The translations under genes were made by a program, and so were the position numbers. From assembly GCA_910587575.1 (NCBI GenBank), contig CAJULU010000091.1:1-7157 (forward strand): a stretch of 7,157 nucleotides of DNA, read 5' to 3'. The notes under the pieces were generated by a model. The model had not been told where the DNA came from. It ran no database searches and saw nothing but the letters and a program-made list of their open reading frames with translations. Source of the DNA: an uncultured Dorea sp. (lineage in GTDB: Bacteria; Bacillota; Clostridia; Lachnospirales; Lachnospiraceae). Below, in pieces: positions 1 to 6,048 of this stretch (position 1 is its first letter; each line of letters opens with the position of its first letter).

Positions 1-290
1 CTGATGTTTTCCTACCCTATTAAGCGGCAGAAAATCTTAGCTTCCCAAATGATTGGCTTCCAGTGATGACAAAGTATACATAGCTTGAGAGGGGAAGTTA
101 TGGAAATCATTGTACACGATTGTGCAGAGATTGTCAGTCATTAAATACATAATAGCAGATTTTTTCTCTGATTCAAAGATATCAAATCATGCGTTTACCG
201 TGAGAAATAGACATAACAAATATAAATTGAAAGATACAGTTACTATGAAAATCGTAACCATTGTCGGAATATTGGGACATTTTTGCATGT
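1..290. other. Left-edge stretch without a supported gene
   Basis: No gene can be supported here. On the plus strand a 21-codon open frame runs in from the window edge and ends at TGA 64-66; its last residues are ASQMIGFQ. It could be the 3' end of a plus-strand gene lying outside the window, but it is too short to identify. From about 67 to 290 the DNA is A/T rich and frames on both strands lack ribosome sites and family resemblance. It lies just downstream of the decayed azlD and is probably part of the same degenerating segment. No convincing terminator follows the azlD stop. Confidence 0.4.
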
Positions 291-543
291 TTAAAATACA
301 AACTGCAGGAGCAACATATAGCACAGTGTTCCTCCTGCGATGGAAAGCAGCATTTGACGTTTCCAAATGTGCAGGCCAACAACAGCGGCAATGGAAAGCA
401 GTTCTGGAATTCCGTGATTTCCGGCAAACAGGCTTACATCCTTTAAACAATAAACCACTAACAAGCCAAACACGGCGGAGGGAAGAACCGTCCCCAGATA
501 TTGGATATACTTCTACAGAACCGGCAAAAATAGTCAAGCTCAT
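291..543 (-). pseudogene. azlD: azlD 3' remnant (branched-chain amino acid exporter subunit)
   Basis: AzlD is the small membrane partner of AzlC; together they export branched-chain amino acids. The minus strand ending at TAA 291-293 reads as the C-terminal half of AzlD: a YIQYLGTVLPSAVFGLLVVY segment, CLKDVSLFAGNHGIPELL, then hydrophobic helices with HIWKRQMLLSIAGGT and the end CYMLLLQFVF. Reading back upstream, this frame meets a TAG next to KYIQ. The preceding piece, SLTIFAG, lies in a different frame, so a small deletion or frameshift separates them. The N-terminal third and any azlC are absent; an unrelated CheW-like gene sits immediately upstream. What is seen is frame-broken family sequence; the AzlD name is from recall of the family. 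Very unlikely to be functional. Confidence 0.65.
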
Positions 544-551
544 ATGACTTC

Positions 552-989
552 TTAAATTTCTGATAATATTCCGGGAATATCTAGTTCCATTGCTATTTCA
601 TTTGTATTTTTTAAAGTACATATATTACTAATGAAATTATTAACGAAAGGACTCTTGCCATTCTGTAAAATATTATCAAATGGTTCTATAGAAAGAACCC
701 TGTCAACGAGAAGGCCTATTTTTCTGGAATCTTTTGAAATAATAATCATCATAGAATTTCTATCTGAAATTCCCGTATTATTCAATTCTAATAAAATCGC
801 CAGGTCTATCATTGCAATATTTCGACTATAAGAATTACATATTCCAGATATGTATGCAGGTGAATGAGGGACAGTTCTCTTTATTTCTGGTATAGGAACA
901 ATATCCGAAACATATGCTCCAGATATCAGAAGCATAATGTTATGAACGCTGGAAATTATATAAATAGAACCTGAATTTTCACTTTCCAT
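552..989 (-). CDS. Orphan CheW-domain protein
   Basis: This 145-residue protein is about the length of one complete CheW domain. CheW proteins are cytoplasmic beta-barrel adaptors that link chemoreceptors to the kinase CheA. Landmarks are an N-terminal strand with IVPIPEIKRTVPHSP (about residues 31-45), YISGIC (about 46-51), a MIDLAILLEL strand/helix (about 60-69), MMIIISKDSRKIGLLVDRVL (about 79-98) and a closing strand NEIAMELDIPGIL. The usual N-x-R-G motif after the first half is replaced by CNSYSRN, so classical coupling to CheA is uncertain. The ATG has a good upstream AGGAGAG. No cheA, receptor or flagellar gene is in the window. It follows a MerR regulator and has its own MerR-like promoter, so it may act as a regulated stand-alone binding module. 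CheW-fold assignment is fairly sure; role unknown. Noticeably A/T rich. Confidence 0.8.
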   Translation of the reverse strand: MESENSGSIYIISSVHNIMLLISGAYVSDIVPIPEIKRTVPHSPAYISGICNSYSRNIAMIDLAILLELNNTGISDRNSMMIIISKDSRKIGLLVDRVLSIEPFDNILQNGKSPFVNNFISNICTLKNTNEIAMELDIPGILSEI

Positions 990-1006
990 AAAAACTCTCC
1001 TCTCAC

Positions 1007-1024
1007 ATAGAAAATATTTTCTAT
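1007..1024. promoter_or_regulatory. 18-bp perfect palindrome, candidate operator
   Basis: ATAGAAAATATTTTCTAT is a perfect 18-bp palindrome. It overlaps the first two bases of the candidate -10 element and covers the expected start of transcription of the CheW-like gene. It has no loop, so a dimeric protein site is more likely than an RNA hairpin. In A/T-rich DNA a palindrome of this size can still arise by chance. Which protein binds it, if any, is not shown. Confidence 0.4.
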
Positions 1025-1053
1025 TATAATGCCTGTTATAATAATAGAGTCAA
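1023..1053 (-). promoter_or_regulatory. MerR-type promoter (19-bp spacer) for the CheW-like gene
   Basis: On the minus strand a TTGACT -35 (complement of 1048-1053, 5 of 6 consensus) is followed by exactly 19 bp and a perfect TATAAT -10 (complement of 1023-1028). MerR-family activators are known to work on promoters with such over-long spacers, bending the DNA to realign the two elements. The spacer also holds a dyad, ATTATAA-N6-TTATAAT (1024-1043). The -35 overlaps the stop codon of the MerR gene just upstream. Transcription would start near 1012-1016, shortly before the CheW ribosome site. Spacing and sequence are seen; MerR control is inference. Confidence 0.55.
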
Positions 1054-1874
1054 GCAAAATCCGAAATATTTTCAAAGATGATCTGATTTGAGATTTGTAT
1101 TTCACTATGGTTGATCCCGAATGCCTGTTCGCTTAAAATCATATTGGAAACAATTGCTGTAAAATTACCAGATGGGAATTCTGGTTCGTCTTGAATCAGT
1201 TGGATAAGATGATTCATAGGAAGCCAGCCGGTTGTTTTAATATGTTTGCATAAAAACCGGCCAATAGGAATGGTAAAAACACATTCATCGTTATAATTTT
1301 TTAAAATCTCACAATAAATATAGAGAATAGCGGGCATGTGCTCCTCAAATCGTACGATGACTCCGCAAGGTGAAACCGGCTGCATTTTCTTTTTTTCTGC
1401 ACATAAGAATAAAGAGGCATTTAAATGTTTCAGCATTTGTAAATTGTCTAAATCATCTGACCATTTTTTTATAAGAAAGTGTCTTTCTGGAAAATCTCGC
1501 ATATAGACATCTTTTCTGGTTTTATACTCATGATTAAGCTCCTGGCAATTCAGTAGATATTCAAGTTTTTCCAGTCCTGTTTTGATGTCCTCCATTTTCT
1601 GCATGGCTATTCTGCGGCCGTCTTCCAAAAGTTTCTGTCCCATAAATTTATTATTATTTTGATATTGTTTTAAATCTTTTAATGGAATACCGATATCTAT
1701 ACACCAAAGGATGGTATCCAGTATGAGCAGTTGTTCAGCGGAATAATAGCGATATTTCGTTGAAGGATCGATATAGGCTGGAAGAAGCACTCCAATCTTT
1801 TCATAATACCGTAATGAATTGATGTTAATATTTCTTAATTTTGCAAATTCACTTATTGCAAAATAACCTTCCAT
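1050..1874 (-). CDS. MerR-family transcriptional regulator with C-terminal effector domain
   Basis: A 274-residue regulator. The N-terminal MerR winged helix-turn-helix is clear: ISEFAKLRNININSLRYYEK (about 7-26), the IGVLLPAYIDPSTKYRYYS wing (about 27-45), and the second helical part with ILDTILWCIDIGIPLKDLKQ (about 51-70). A dimerising helix follows (about 80-115). The remaining 150 or so residues resemble the effector-binding half of BmrR/BltR-like members, which bind hydrophobic or cationic ligands; ligand unknown. The ATG has AAAGGAG just upstream. It starts 44 bp after the AraC remnant stop on the same strand, with a second purine-rich AAGGAGAG in that gap, so it may once have been co-transcribed. 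The closest downstream target is the CheW-like gene, whose promoter has MerR geometry. The frame is complete and intact. The effector-domain subtype is less sure than the HTH. Confidence 0.88.
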   Translation of the reverse strand: MEGYFAISEFAKLRNININSLRYYEKIGVLLPAYIDPSTKYRYYSAEQLLILDTILWCIDIGIPLKDLKQYQNNNKFMGQKLLEDGRRIAMQKMEDIKTGLEKLEYLLNCQELNHEYKTRKDVYMRDFPERHFLIKKWSDDLDNLQMLKHLNASLFLCAEKKKMQPVSPCGVIVRFEEHMPAILYIYCEILKNYNDECVFTIPIGRFLCKHIKTTGWLPMNHLIQLIQDEPEFPSGNFTAIVSNMILSEQAFGINHSEIQISNQIIFENISDFA

Positions 1875-1918
1875 AATTCTCCTTTATATTTAATGATAGG
1901 ATTTACAGCTCTCCTTGT

Positions 1919-2697
1919 TTATTTCTGTATATTTTTCCGATACTGCAAGGGAGTCATCCCGTATTTTTTCTTGAATACGTTCTGAAAATAAGATTGACTG
2001 GAAAAGCACAGATAGCTGCTGATTTCACTTAAGGGTTTATTTGTATAAGTGAGGAGGCTTTTCGCTTCTTCCAGCTTGCAGCGCATGATAAAGCTGCTGA
2101 TATCGAATCCAAGCTCCTTTTTAAATTTTTTTGTTATATAGGATCGACTGCGTTTAATGAAAGCTGCCACATCGTCCACACGAATTTCCTCATTCGGATG
2201 TTGGGAGATATATTGTATGCAGCGGAACACGTCTTTTGACATTCCCTCAATCGGCAGCTTTCTGTTCCCAACACGGGTGGTGAAGTCAATGATCATCGTA
2301 TAGGTTAGTGTGTCCAGTGTGATTCCATACTGCGCCGAAGCGTCAAAGTGTGTATTAAAATGACTTTCTATCTCTATTTTTTCTTCATTGATACACAGAT
2401 GGATGAAGGACAGCATGCTTAAAAACTGATGAAAGGTGATGTTAGGACTGTTTAAAAGCACATGGGACATTTTATTGCGGCTGTCTCCTGTAAGCTGGCA
2501 TTCCCTAAGAAAACTATGCAGTGTTTAGGATTTTTGTGAAACTTGATTTTTTCCTCCATAACGGTATTCTGTGTACTCATTTCCTTCAGAATGGAAGGAC
2601 AGGACCACTGAATTTCATGGGGCCAGTGGAAATACAGGATTGGTATAAAGGTGGAAGCATAAAACTGTTGGCAGAAATCAATAATGTCTAAAACCAT
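1919..2697 (-). pseudogene. AraC-family regulator, broken by internal deletion/frameshift
   Basis: The first part (2697 down to about 2510) starts at an ATG with TAGGAGG upstream, beginning MVLDIIDFCQQFYASTFIPI, and resembles the N-terminal sensing region of sugar-locus AraC proteins. The second part (about 2510 to 1919, in another frame) has the end of the sensing region and both C-terminal helix-turn-helices: RVDDVAAFIKRSRSYITKKF and the signature SSYLCFSSQSYFQNVFKKKY followed by GMTPLQYRK. The frames switch near 2500-2520, between HCIVF and LRECQLTGDS. The 779-bp span is not a multiple of three, and a central piece expected in this family appears missing. An internal ATG at 2470 lacks a properly spaced ribosome site. 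Divergent from the GH3 gene, it was presumably that locus's activator. Probably inactive. Confidence 0.75.
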
Positions 2698-2829
2698 AGT
2701 ACGGAAACCTCCTACAAATCTTTTATCTATATGCTTAATATTACAAAAAAATAGTTGAAATTACAATACGAAGAATTTTCTTTCTGATATTTTATCACTA
2801 TACAGAAAATTCAGAAAAGGAGGTTTTAT
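2698..2829. promoter_or_regulatory. Divergent intergenic control region
   Basis: This A/T-rich 132-bp gap separates the two divergent genes of the old sugar locus and must have held both promoters. Strong ribosome sites flank it: TAGGAGG for the AraC gene, and AGGAGG at 2818-2823 for the GH3 gene, 6 bp before its ATG. A good -35/-10 pair for GH3 was not found; an activator-dependent promoter with a weak -35 would fit. Confidence 0.5.
2738..2766 (-). promoter_or_regulatory. Candidate araC promoter overlapping a direct repeat
   Basis: On the minus strand TTGTAA (complement of 2761-2766), 17 bp, then TAATAT (complement of 2738-2743) could be the promoter of the AraC remnant. Two ATTACAA copies, at 2740-2746 and 2760-2766, are spaced 20 bp apart, about two helical turns on the same face, which is the geometry AraC proteins favour for direct half-sites. 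The region is very A/T rich, so chance is a real alternative. Confidence 0.3.
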
Positions 2830-3943
2830 ATGGAAGCCGAGAAATTACAGGGAATCATCAAGCAGATGACATTAGAAGAAAAGGCGTCCTTATGTTCGGA
2901 AGCAGATTTCTGGAATACGAAAAGCGTGGATAGAATAGGAATTCCGGCAATGGCAGTTTCAGACGGGCCTCATGGACTGCGGAAACAGAGCGAGGCAGCC
3001 GATCATCTGGGAATCAATGAAAGCATAAAGGCGGTTTGTTTTCCGGCAGGGTGCGCGGTTGCGGCAAGTTTTTCCAGAGATGCGGCGCGGCTTTTAGGAG
3101 AAACACTGGGGGAGGAATGTTAGGCGGAGGATGTTGGCATTATCCTTGGTCCGGCTATGAATATCAAGCGTTCTCCTTTATGCGGAAGAAATTTTGAATA
3201 TTATTCTGAAGACCCTTGTGTATCGTCAGAGATGGCATCCGCCTATGTAATAGGAGTGCAGAGTCGGAATGTCGGAACAAGCCCCAAACATTTTATGGGA
3301 AATAATCAAGAATACCACCGCATGACCAGTTCTTCGGTTATGGATGAACGTACCATGCGGGAGATTTATCTGGCGTCTTTTGAGGGAATGGTAAAAAAAG
3401 CAAAACCGTGGACAATGATGAATTCCTATAACCGTCTTAATGGAACCTATCTTTGCGAAAACAAAGAAATTCTGACGGATATCCTGCGAAAAGAATGGGG
3501 ATTTGAGGGTTATGTGATGACGGACTGGGGGGGGGCAATGAATGACCGTGTGGCAGCGCTGAAGGCAGGGTGTGAGCTTGATATCTGTACTATGGCGGCG
3601 AAAACGATGAATCTGAATACAGGGAAGGGGTTTTTACCGGATATCGGTATTATACATCGAAACAAAGGAATATACTTTAAATTCCACGGTAGGGGATATT
3701 TTATCTGATCCCAAAGGAGCGGCTATTTTTCAAAAGGCAATGGGAAGTATGCTCTCATCGCCGGAGGTAATGCAGATGGAAGAAGGTTCAGACGGAGGCG
3801 GTATGATGAATTCGGAGATGCTAAGCGCCATGCTGGAAGGAATGCCGCTGCGTCAGATGATGAGCTTTATACCAGGAGTAAAAAAAGAGGACTTAATGAA
3901 CTTTGTCAAATTATTAAAAACGGCGGAGGATAACTATGAGTAA
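2830..3943 (+). pseudogene. GH3 beta-glucosidase, pseudogene with nonsense codon and two deletions
   Basis: GH3 enzymes release terminal sugars from beta-glucosides. The barrel domain is recognisable: MTLEEKASLC, VSDGPHGLRKQ, then GETLGEEC, an in-frame TAG (3121-3123) where the family usually has Gln (CAG to TAG), then AEDVGIILGPAMNIKRSPLC, GRNFEYYSEDP, KHFMGNNQEYHRM, and YVMTDWGG with the nucleophile Asp (codon 232). Past LKAGCELD (about 3580) the family sequence resumes in another frame as YLYYGGENDESEYREG plus VFTGYRYY (3582 to about 3645), the end of the alpha/beta domain. It then jumps again, in a third frame, to KEYTLNSTVGDILSDPKGAA and the Met-rich tail with MPLRQMMSF, ending at TAA 3941. 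The second-domain acid/base region and the fibronectin-like domain are gone. The start has AGGAGG 6 bp upstream. No enzyme can result. Confidence 0.9.
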
Positions 3944-4055
3944 GAAACAATTAGGACAGGATAAATTCGGAGTGCAGAAGGTTATGCACTTTGGAGATTG
4001 TTTTGGAGATTCGCTGGGAATGTTTGCCCTGAACGCCATCAGCGGCCTGGTAGGA
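3936..4055 (+). pseudogene. GPH-type sugar symporter, N-terminal 40 residues only
   Basis: The ATG overlaps the GH3 stop (ATGAGTAA) and follows GGCGGAGG, so the two genes were translationally coupled. The first 40 residues, starting MSKKQLGQDKFGVQKVMHFG and reaching NAISGLVG, match the amino end and first membrane helix of glycoside-pentoside-hexuronide:cation symporters. After codon 40 (4055) the resemblance stops abruptly; the frame stays open to 4169 but reads through unrelated sequence, part of it antisense to another transporter fragment. The remaining roughly 400 residues are missing. In the intact locus this protein would have imported the glucoside that GH3 cleaved. Family call from recall of the N-terminal motif; loss of function is certain. 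Confidence 0.75.
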
Positions 4056-4062
4056 CACCTCC

Positions 4063-4206
4063 TTATTCTATGTCATTATCGGAACTTCCTTTCTCTTTTT
4101 CCTTGCGCTCTTCGATTTCTTTGCGAATCTGCGGCAATTTCGCCTCCAGATCAAATCTGCATGTCATGATGAATATTGCTGCAAACATTACAAGCGGCGC
4201 TGGCAG
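4063..4206 (-). pseudogene. Transporter C-terminal tail on the opposite strand
   Basis: Read on the minus strand this segment gives a hydrophobic helix (LPAPLVMFAAIFIM) then a charged tail with RFDLEAKLPQIRKEIEERKE and KEKGSSDNDIE, ending at TAA 4063-4065. A last membrane helix with such a tail is typical of GPH/MFS symporter C-termini. The stop is followed directly by GGAGGTGTCC (complement of 4053-4062), which looks like the ribosome site of a lost next gene. It abuts the plus-strand symporter N-terminus. It could be the inverted end of the same gene or the end of a second, convergent transporter gene fused by a deletion. The frame extends back to 4287 but the upstream part has no clear family resemblance. 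Confidence 0.5.
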
Positions 4207-4274
4207 GACTGCCCAAGATGAGCCTTGACGGACTGATTGTGCGGATGTAAGGAAGACATATAGGTGTTTGTGAA

Positions 4275-4544
4275 ATGGGAAGGTCAATGGATCAGGTACT
4301 TATGAGGTTTGAGGCAGATTATGATGTTGTGCTGGAGTGTATTCAGGAGGTATATGGTCTGGAAGGCGATAACCTTCGGCTTGAAAAGGATTTCCGCAAG
4401 ACTATGGTGCTTCCCTTTATGAAAATGCTGGAGAGTCACTGTGGCGGTATCCAGATGGAGAACTTACATAAGGTATTGTGGGAAGTCTATCAAGAGAGTA
4501 CGGACAGAATAGATTTTCTGGAGAAGGCAGAAATCCAGGGTTGA
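4275..4544 (+). CDS. Small hypothetical protein, unrecognised
   Basis: An 89-residue frame with ATG at 4275, preceded by AGGTG 8 bp upstream; a TAA lies in frame at 4248. I do not recognise the family. The sequence is soluble, acidic and probably all-helical: MDQVLMRFEADYDVVLECIQ, a central KDFRKTMVLPFMKMLESHCG, and a last helix with HKVLWEVYQESTDRIDFLEK. No signal peptide or membrane segment is visible. It begins right after the transporter debris and precedes the phosphoesterase by 186 bp. It could be a genuine small gene or the C-terminal part of a longer protein cut at the rearrangement boundary. The clean frame and compositional similarity to the genes on its right favour real coding origin. 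Confidence 0.5.
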   Translation: MGRSMDQVLMRFEADYDVVLECIQEVYGLEGDNLRLEKDFRKTMVLPFMKMLESHCGGIQMENLHKVLWEVYQESTDRIDFLEKAEIQG

Positions 4545-4624
4545 TTCTCTGCCGGAAATTTTATTTGCCATAGCATATGGAGGAAGCTGTCAGTGGCAGG
4601 TTCTGTGGTTGGAATAATCTGCAG

Positions 4625-4653
4625 TTGATTTTCCTGGCCTAATTACATACAAT
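4625..4653 (+). promoter_or_regulatory. Candidate promoter for the phosphoesterase/SRAP operon
   Basis: TTGATT (4625-4630), a 17-bp spacer and TACAAT (4648-4653) form a reasonable sigma-A promoter about 78 bp before the phosphoesterase start. The rest of the 4545-4730 gap shows no gene. I looked for a Firmicute LexA box (GAAC-N4-GTTC or close variants), as expected for an SOS-linked operon, and saw none. Confidence 0.45.
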
Positions 4654-4730
4654 ATGATTATTAATTGCGAATGATAAACAGCAATCAAAGTAGATATTGC
4701 CAAGATTACAGGATAAGCAGGTGAAATAAA

Positions 4731-5366
4731 TTGAGATATTATATTGCAGACCCGCATTTCTTCCATGGGAACCTGAATACAAAGATGGACTGCCGGGGAT
4801 TTGCGGATGTGGAGGAAATGAATGGATACATGCTGCAGAAATGGAATGCGAAAGTCCGAAAAAATGATGAGGTTGTGATTCTGGGAGACCTGTCATGGGG
4901 AAAGGCGGAAGAAACTAACGAACTGCTTGGGAAGCTGAACGGGAGGCTCTATCTGATTCAGGGGAATCATGACCGGTTCTTGAAGAATAAGGGCTACAAT
5001 GCCAGCCGTTTTGTCTGGATCAAGCCTTATGAGGAACTGCAGGATAACAAGCGGAAGGTCATCCTCTGCCACTACCCTATCATGTGTTATAACGGGCAGT
5101 ATCGTCTGGACGGAAATGGGAATCCTAAAGTATATATGCTCTATGGCCATGTGCATGATACCTATGACCAGCGGCTGGTCGAGCAGTTTCAGGAGATCAC
5201 AAGGAGTAGTATCTGTGAGAATCCGGATGGGGAGAAACGGGCGATTCCGTCGAATATGATTAACTGTTTTTGTATGTATTCTGATTATACCCCATTGACG
5301 CTGGACGAATGGATACTCTGCGACAGGAAAAGGAGAGAAAAATTATGTGTGGAAGGTTCTATGTAG
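4731..5366 (+). CDS. Calcineurin-like metallophosphoesterase
   Basis: A 211-residue single-domain member of the metallophosphoesterase superfamily, which uses two metal ions to hydrolyse phosphomono- or diesters. All core motifs are present: D-x-H at Asp7/His9 (YIADPHF), GD at 52-53 (ILGDLSWG), GNHD at 78-81, His114 (LCHYPI) and GHVH at 139-142. The fold is therefore complete and probably active; the substrate is not evident. There is no signal peptide, so it is cytoplasmic. The start is TTG at 4731, chosen because the D-x-H strand begins directly behind it and AGGTG lies about 8 bp upstream; a weak start may keep expression low. Its end overlaps the start of the SRAP gene by 22 bp, so the two are coupled. 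Co-occurrence suggests, without proving, a role in nucleic-acid end or damage processing. Confidence 0.88.
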   Translation: MRYYIADPHFFHGNLNTKMDCRGFADVEEMNGYMLQKWNAKVRKNDEVVILGDLSWGKAEETNELLGKLNGRLYLIQGNHDRFLKNKGYNASRFVWIKPYEELQDNKRKVILCHYPIMCYNGQYRLDGNGNPKVYMLYGHVHDTYDQRLVEQFQEITRSSICENPDGEKRAIPSNMINCFCMYSDYTPLTLDEWILCDRKRREKLCVEGSM

Positions 5367-5977
5367 ATGAGGGGGCAGCCAAGGAAATTGAACGGGTAAT
5401 CCGGGGCGTAGATCTGCGGATGCAGAAAATGCGTACAGGAGATATTTACCCGTCACAGTCTGCTGGTATTCTTACTTGCCACAGCCAGCAGAAAAATCCG
5501 TTGTTGGCAGGTCCTGCAGCAGAAAAATCACTGGCATTGGAACTTACGGAAATGCACTGGGGATTCCCGCAGTATCAGAAGAAAGGATTGCTGATTAACG
5601 CCAGAGCAGAGACAGCGCTGGAACGGAAGACATTTCGTGAAAGCGTATTGTACAGGCGATGTGTGATCCCGGCCAGGCATTTTTACGAGTGGGATTCTGA
5701 TAAGAATAAAGTAACTTTTTTCAGAGAGGCCAGGCCGGTTTTATTTATGGCGGGATTCTATAACCGGTTTCAGGATGAGGAGCGTTTCATTATTCTTACG
5801 ACACAGGCGAACGCTTCTGTAAGCCCTGTTCATAATCGTATGCCGCTGGTTCTGGATGAGGGTGAACTGGAGGACTGGGTTTATGATGATAAGTTTACGG
5901 AGTATGCGCTTCATAAAACTCCGACAGGGCTTTTGCGGGAACAGGAATATGAGCAGCAGAGTTTGTTCCTAACATGA
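5345..5977 (+). CDS. SRAP-domain abasic-site processing protein (YedK/HMCES family)
   Basis: A 210-residue complete SRAP protein. SRAP proteins bind single-stranded DNA and form a thiazolidine crosslink between Cys2 and abasic sites, shielding them from breakage. Methionine removal exposes Cys2, so the start must be the ATG at 5345 (MCGRF), with AAAGGAG upstream inside the preceding gene; the same frame extends upstream to 5309, which would bury the cysteine. The family's active-site residues are visible: Cys2, Arg4, Asn85 and Arg87 (LLINARAET), Glu115 (HFYEW) and His163 (SPVHNRMPLVL). The start overlaps the phosphoesterase by 22 bp and a hairpin terminator follows the stop. Compared with many bacterial members there is an insert around residues 45-65 (GPAAEKS area), which does not touch the motifs. 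Highly likely functional. Confidence 0.95.
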   Translation: MCGRFYVDEGAAKEIERVIRGVDLRMQKMRTGDIYPSQSAGILTCHSQQKNPLLAGPAAEKSLALELTEMHWGFPQYQKKGLLINARAETALERKTFRESVLYRRCVIPARHFYEWDSDKNKVTFFREARPVLFMAGFYNRFQDEERFIILTTQANASVSPVHNRMPLVLDEGELEDWVYDDKFTEYALHKTPTGLLREQEYEQQSLFLT

Positions 5978-5981
5978 AAAG

Positions 5982-6030
5982 GAGCCATCTGGAGATCAGA
6001 ATATTATCAGATGGCTCGGAAATTCAGTTT
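5982..6030 (+). terminator. Rho-independent terminator after the SRAP gene
   Basis: GAGCCATCTG (5982-5991) and CAGATGGCTC (6008-6017) form a perfect 10-bp stem with a 16-base loop, starting a few bases after the SRAP stop. A T-rich stretch with TTTGTTTTGTT follows. It closes the phosphoesterase/SRAP transcript and shields it from the opposing genes on the right. Confidence 0.85.
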
Positions 6031-6048
6031 GTTTTGTTATCCTGCTGC

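Noticed and set aside
110..547. 145-codon plus-strand frame
   Set aside because: It lies antisense to the azlD remnant, has no ribosome site and resembles no family.
631..831. 66-codon plus-strand frame
   Set aside because: Antisense shadow of the CheW-like gene.
3998..4228. 76-codon plus-strand frame
   Set aside because: Out of frame with the symporter start and antisense to the transporter tail; no ribosome site.
4545..4730. LexA/SOS box before the phosphoesterase/SRAP pair
   Set aside because: No GAAC/GTTC dyad of the Firmicute type is visible.
4639..5259. Minus-strand frames at 4639-4896 and 4893-5156 and a plus frame at 4999-5259
   Set aside because: They overlap the metallophosphoesterase or its leader in other frames and have no family features.
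5309..5344. Upstream extension of the SRAP protein
   Set aside because: SRAP needs Cys at position 2, so ATG 5345 with its own ribosome site is the start.
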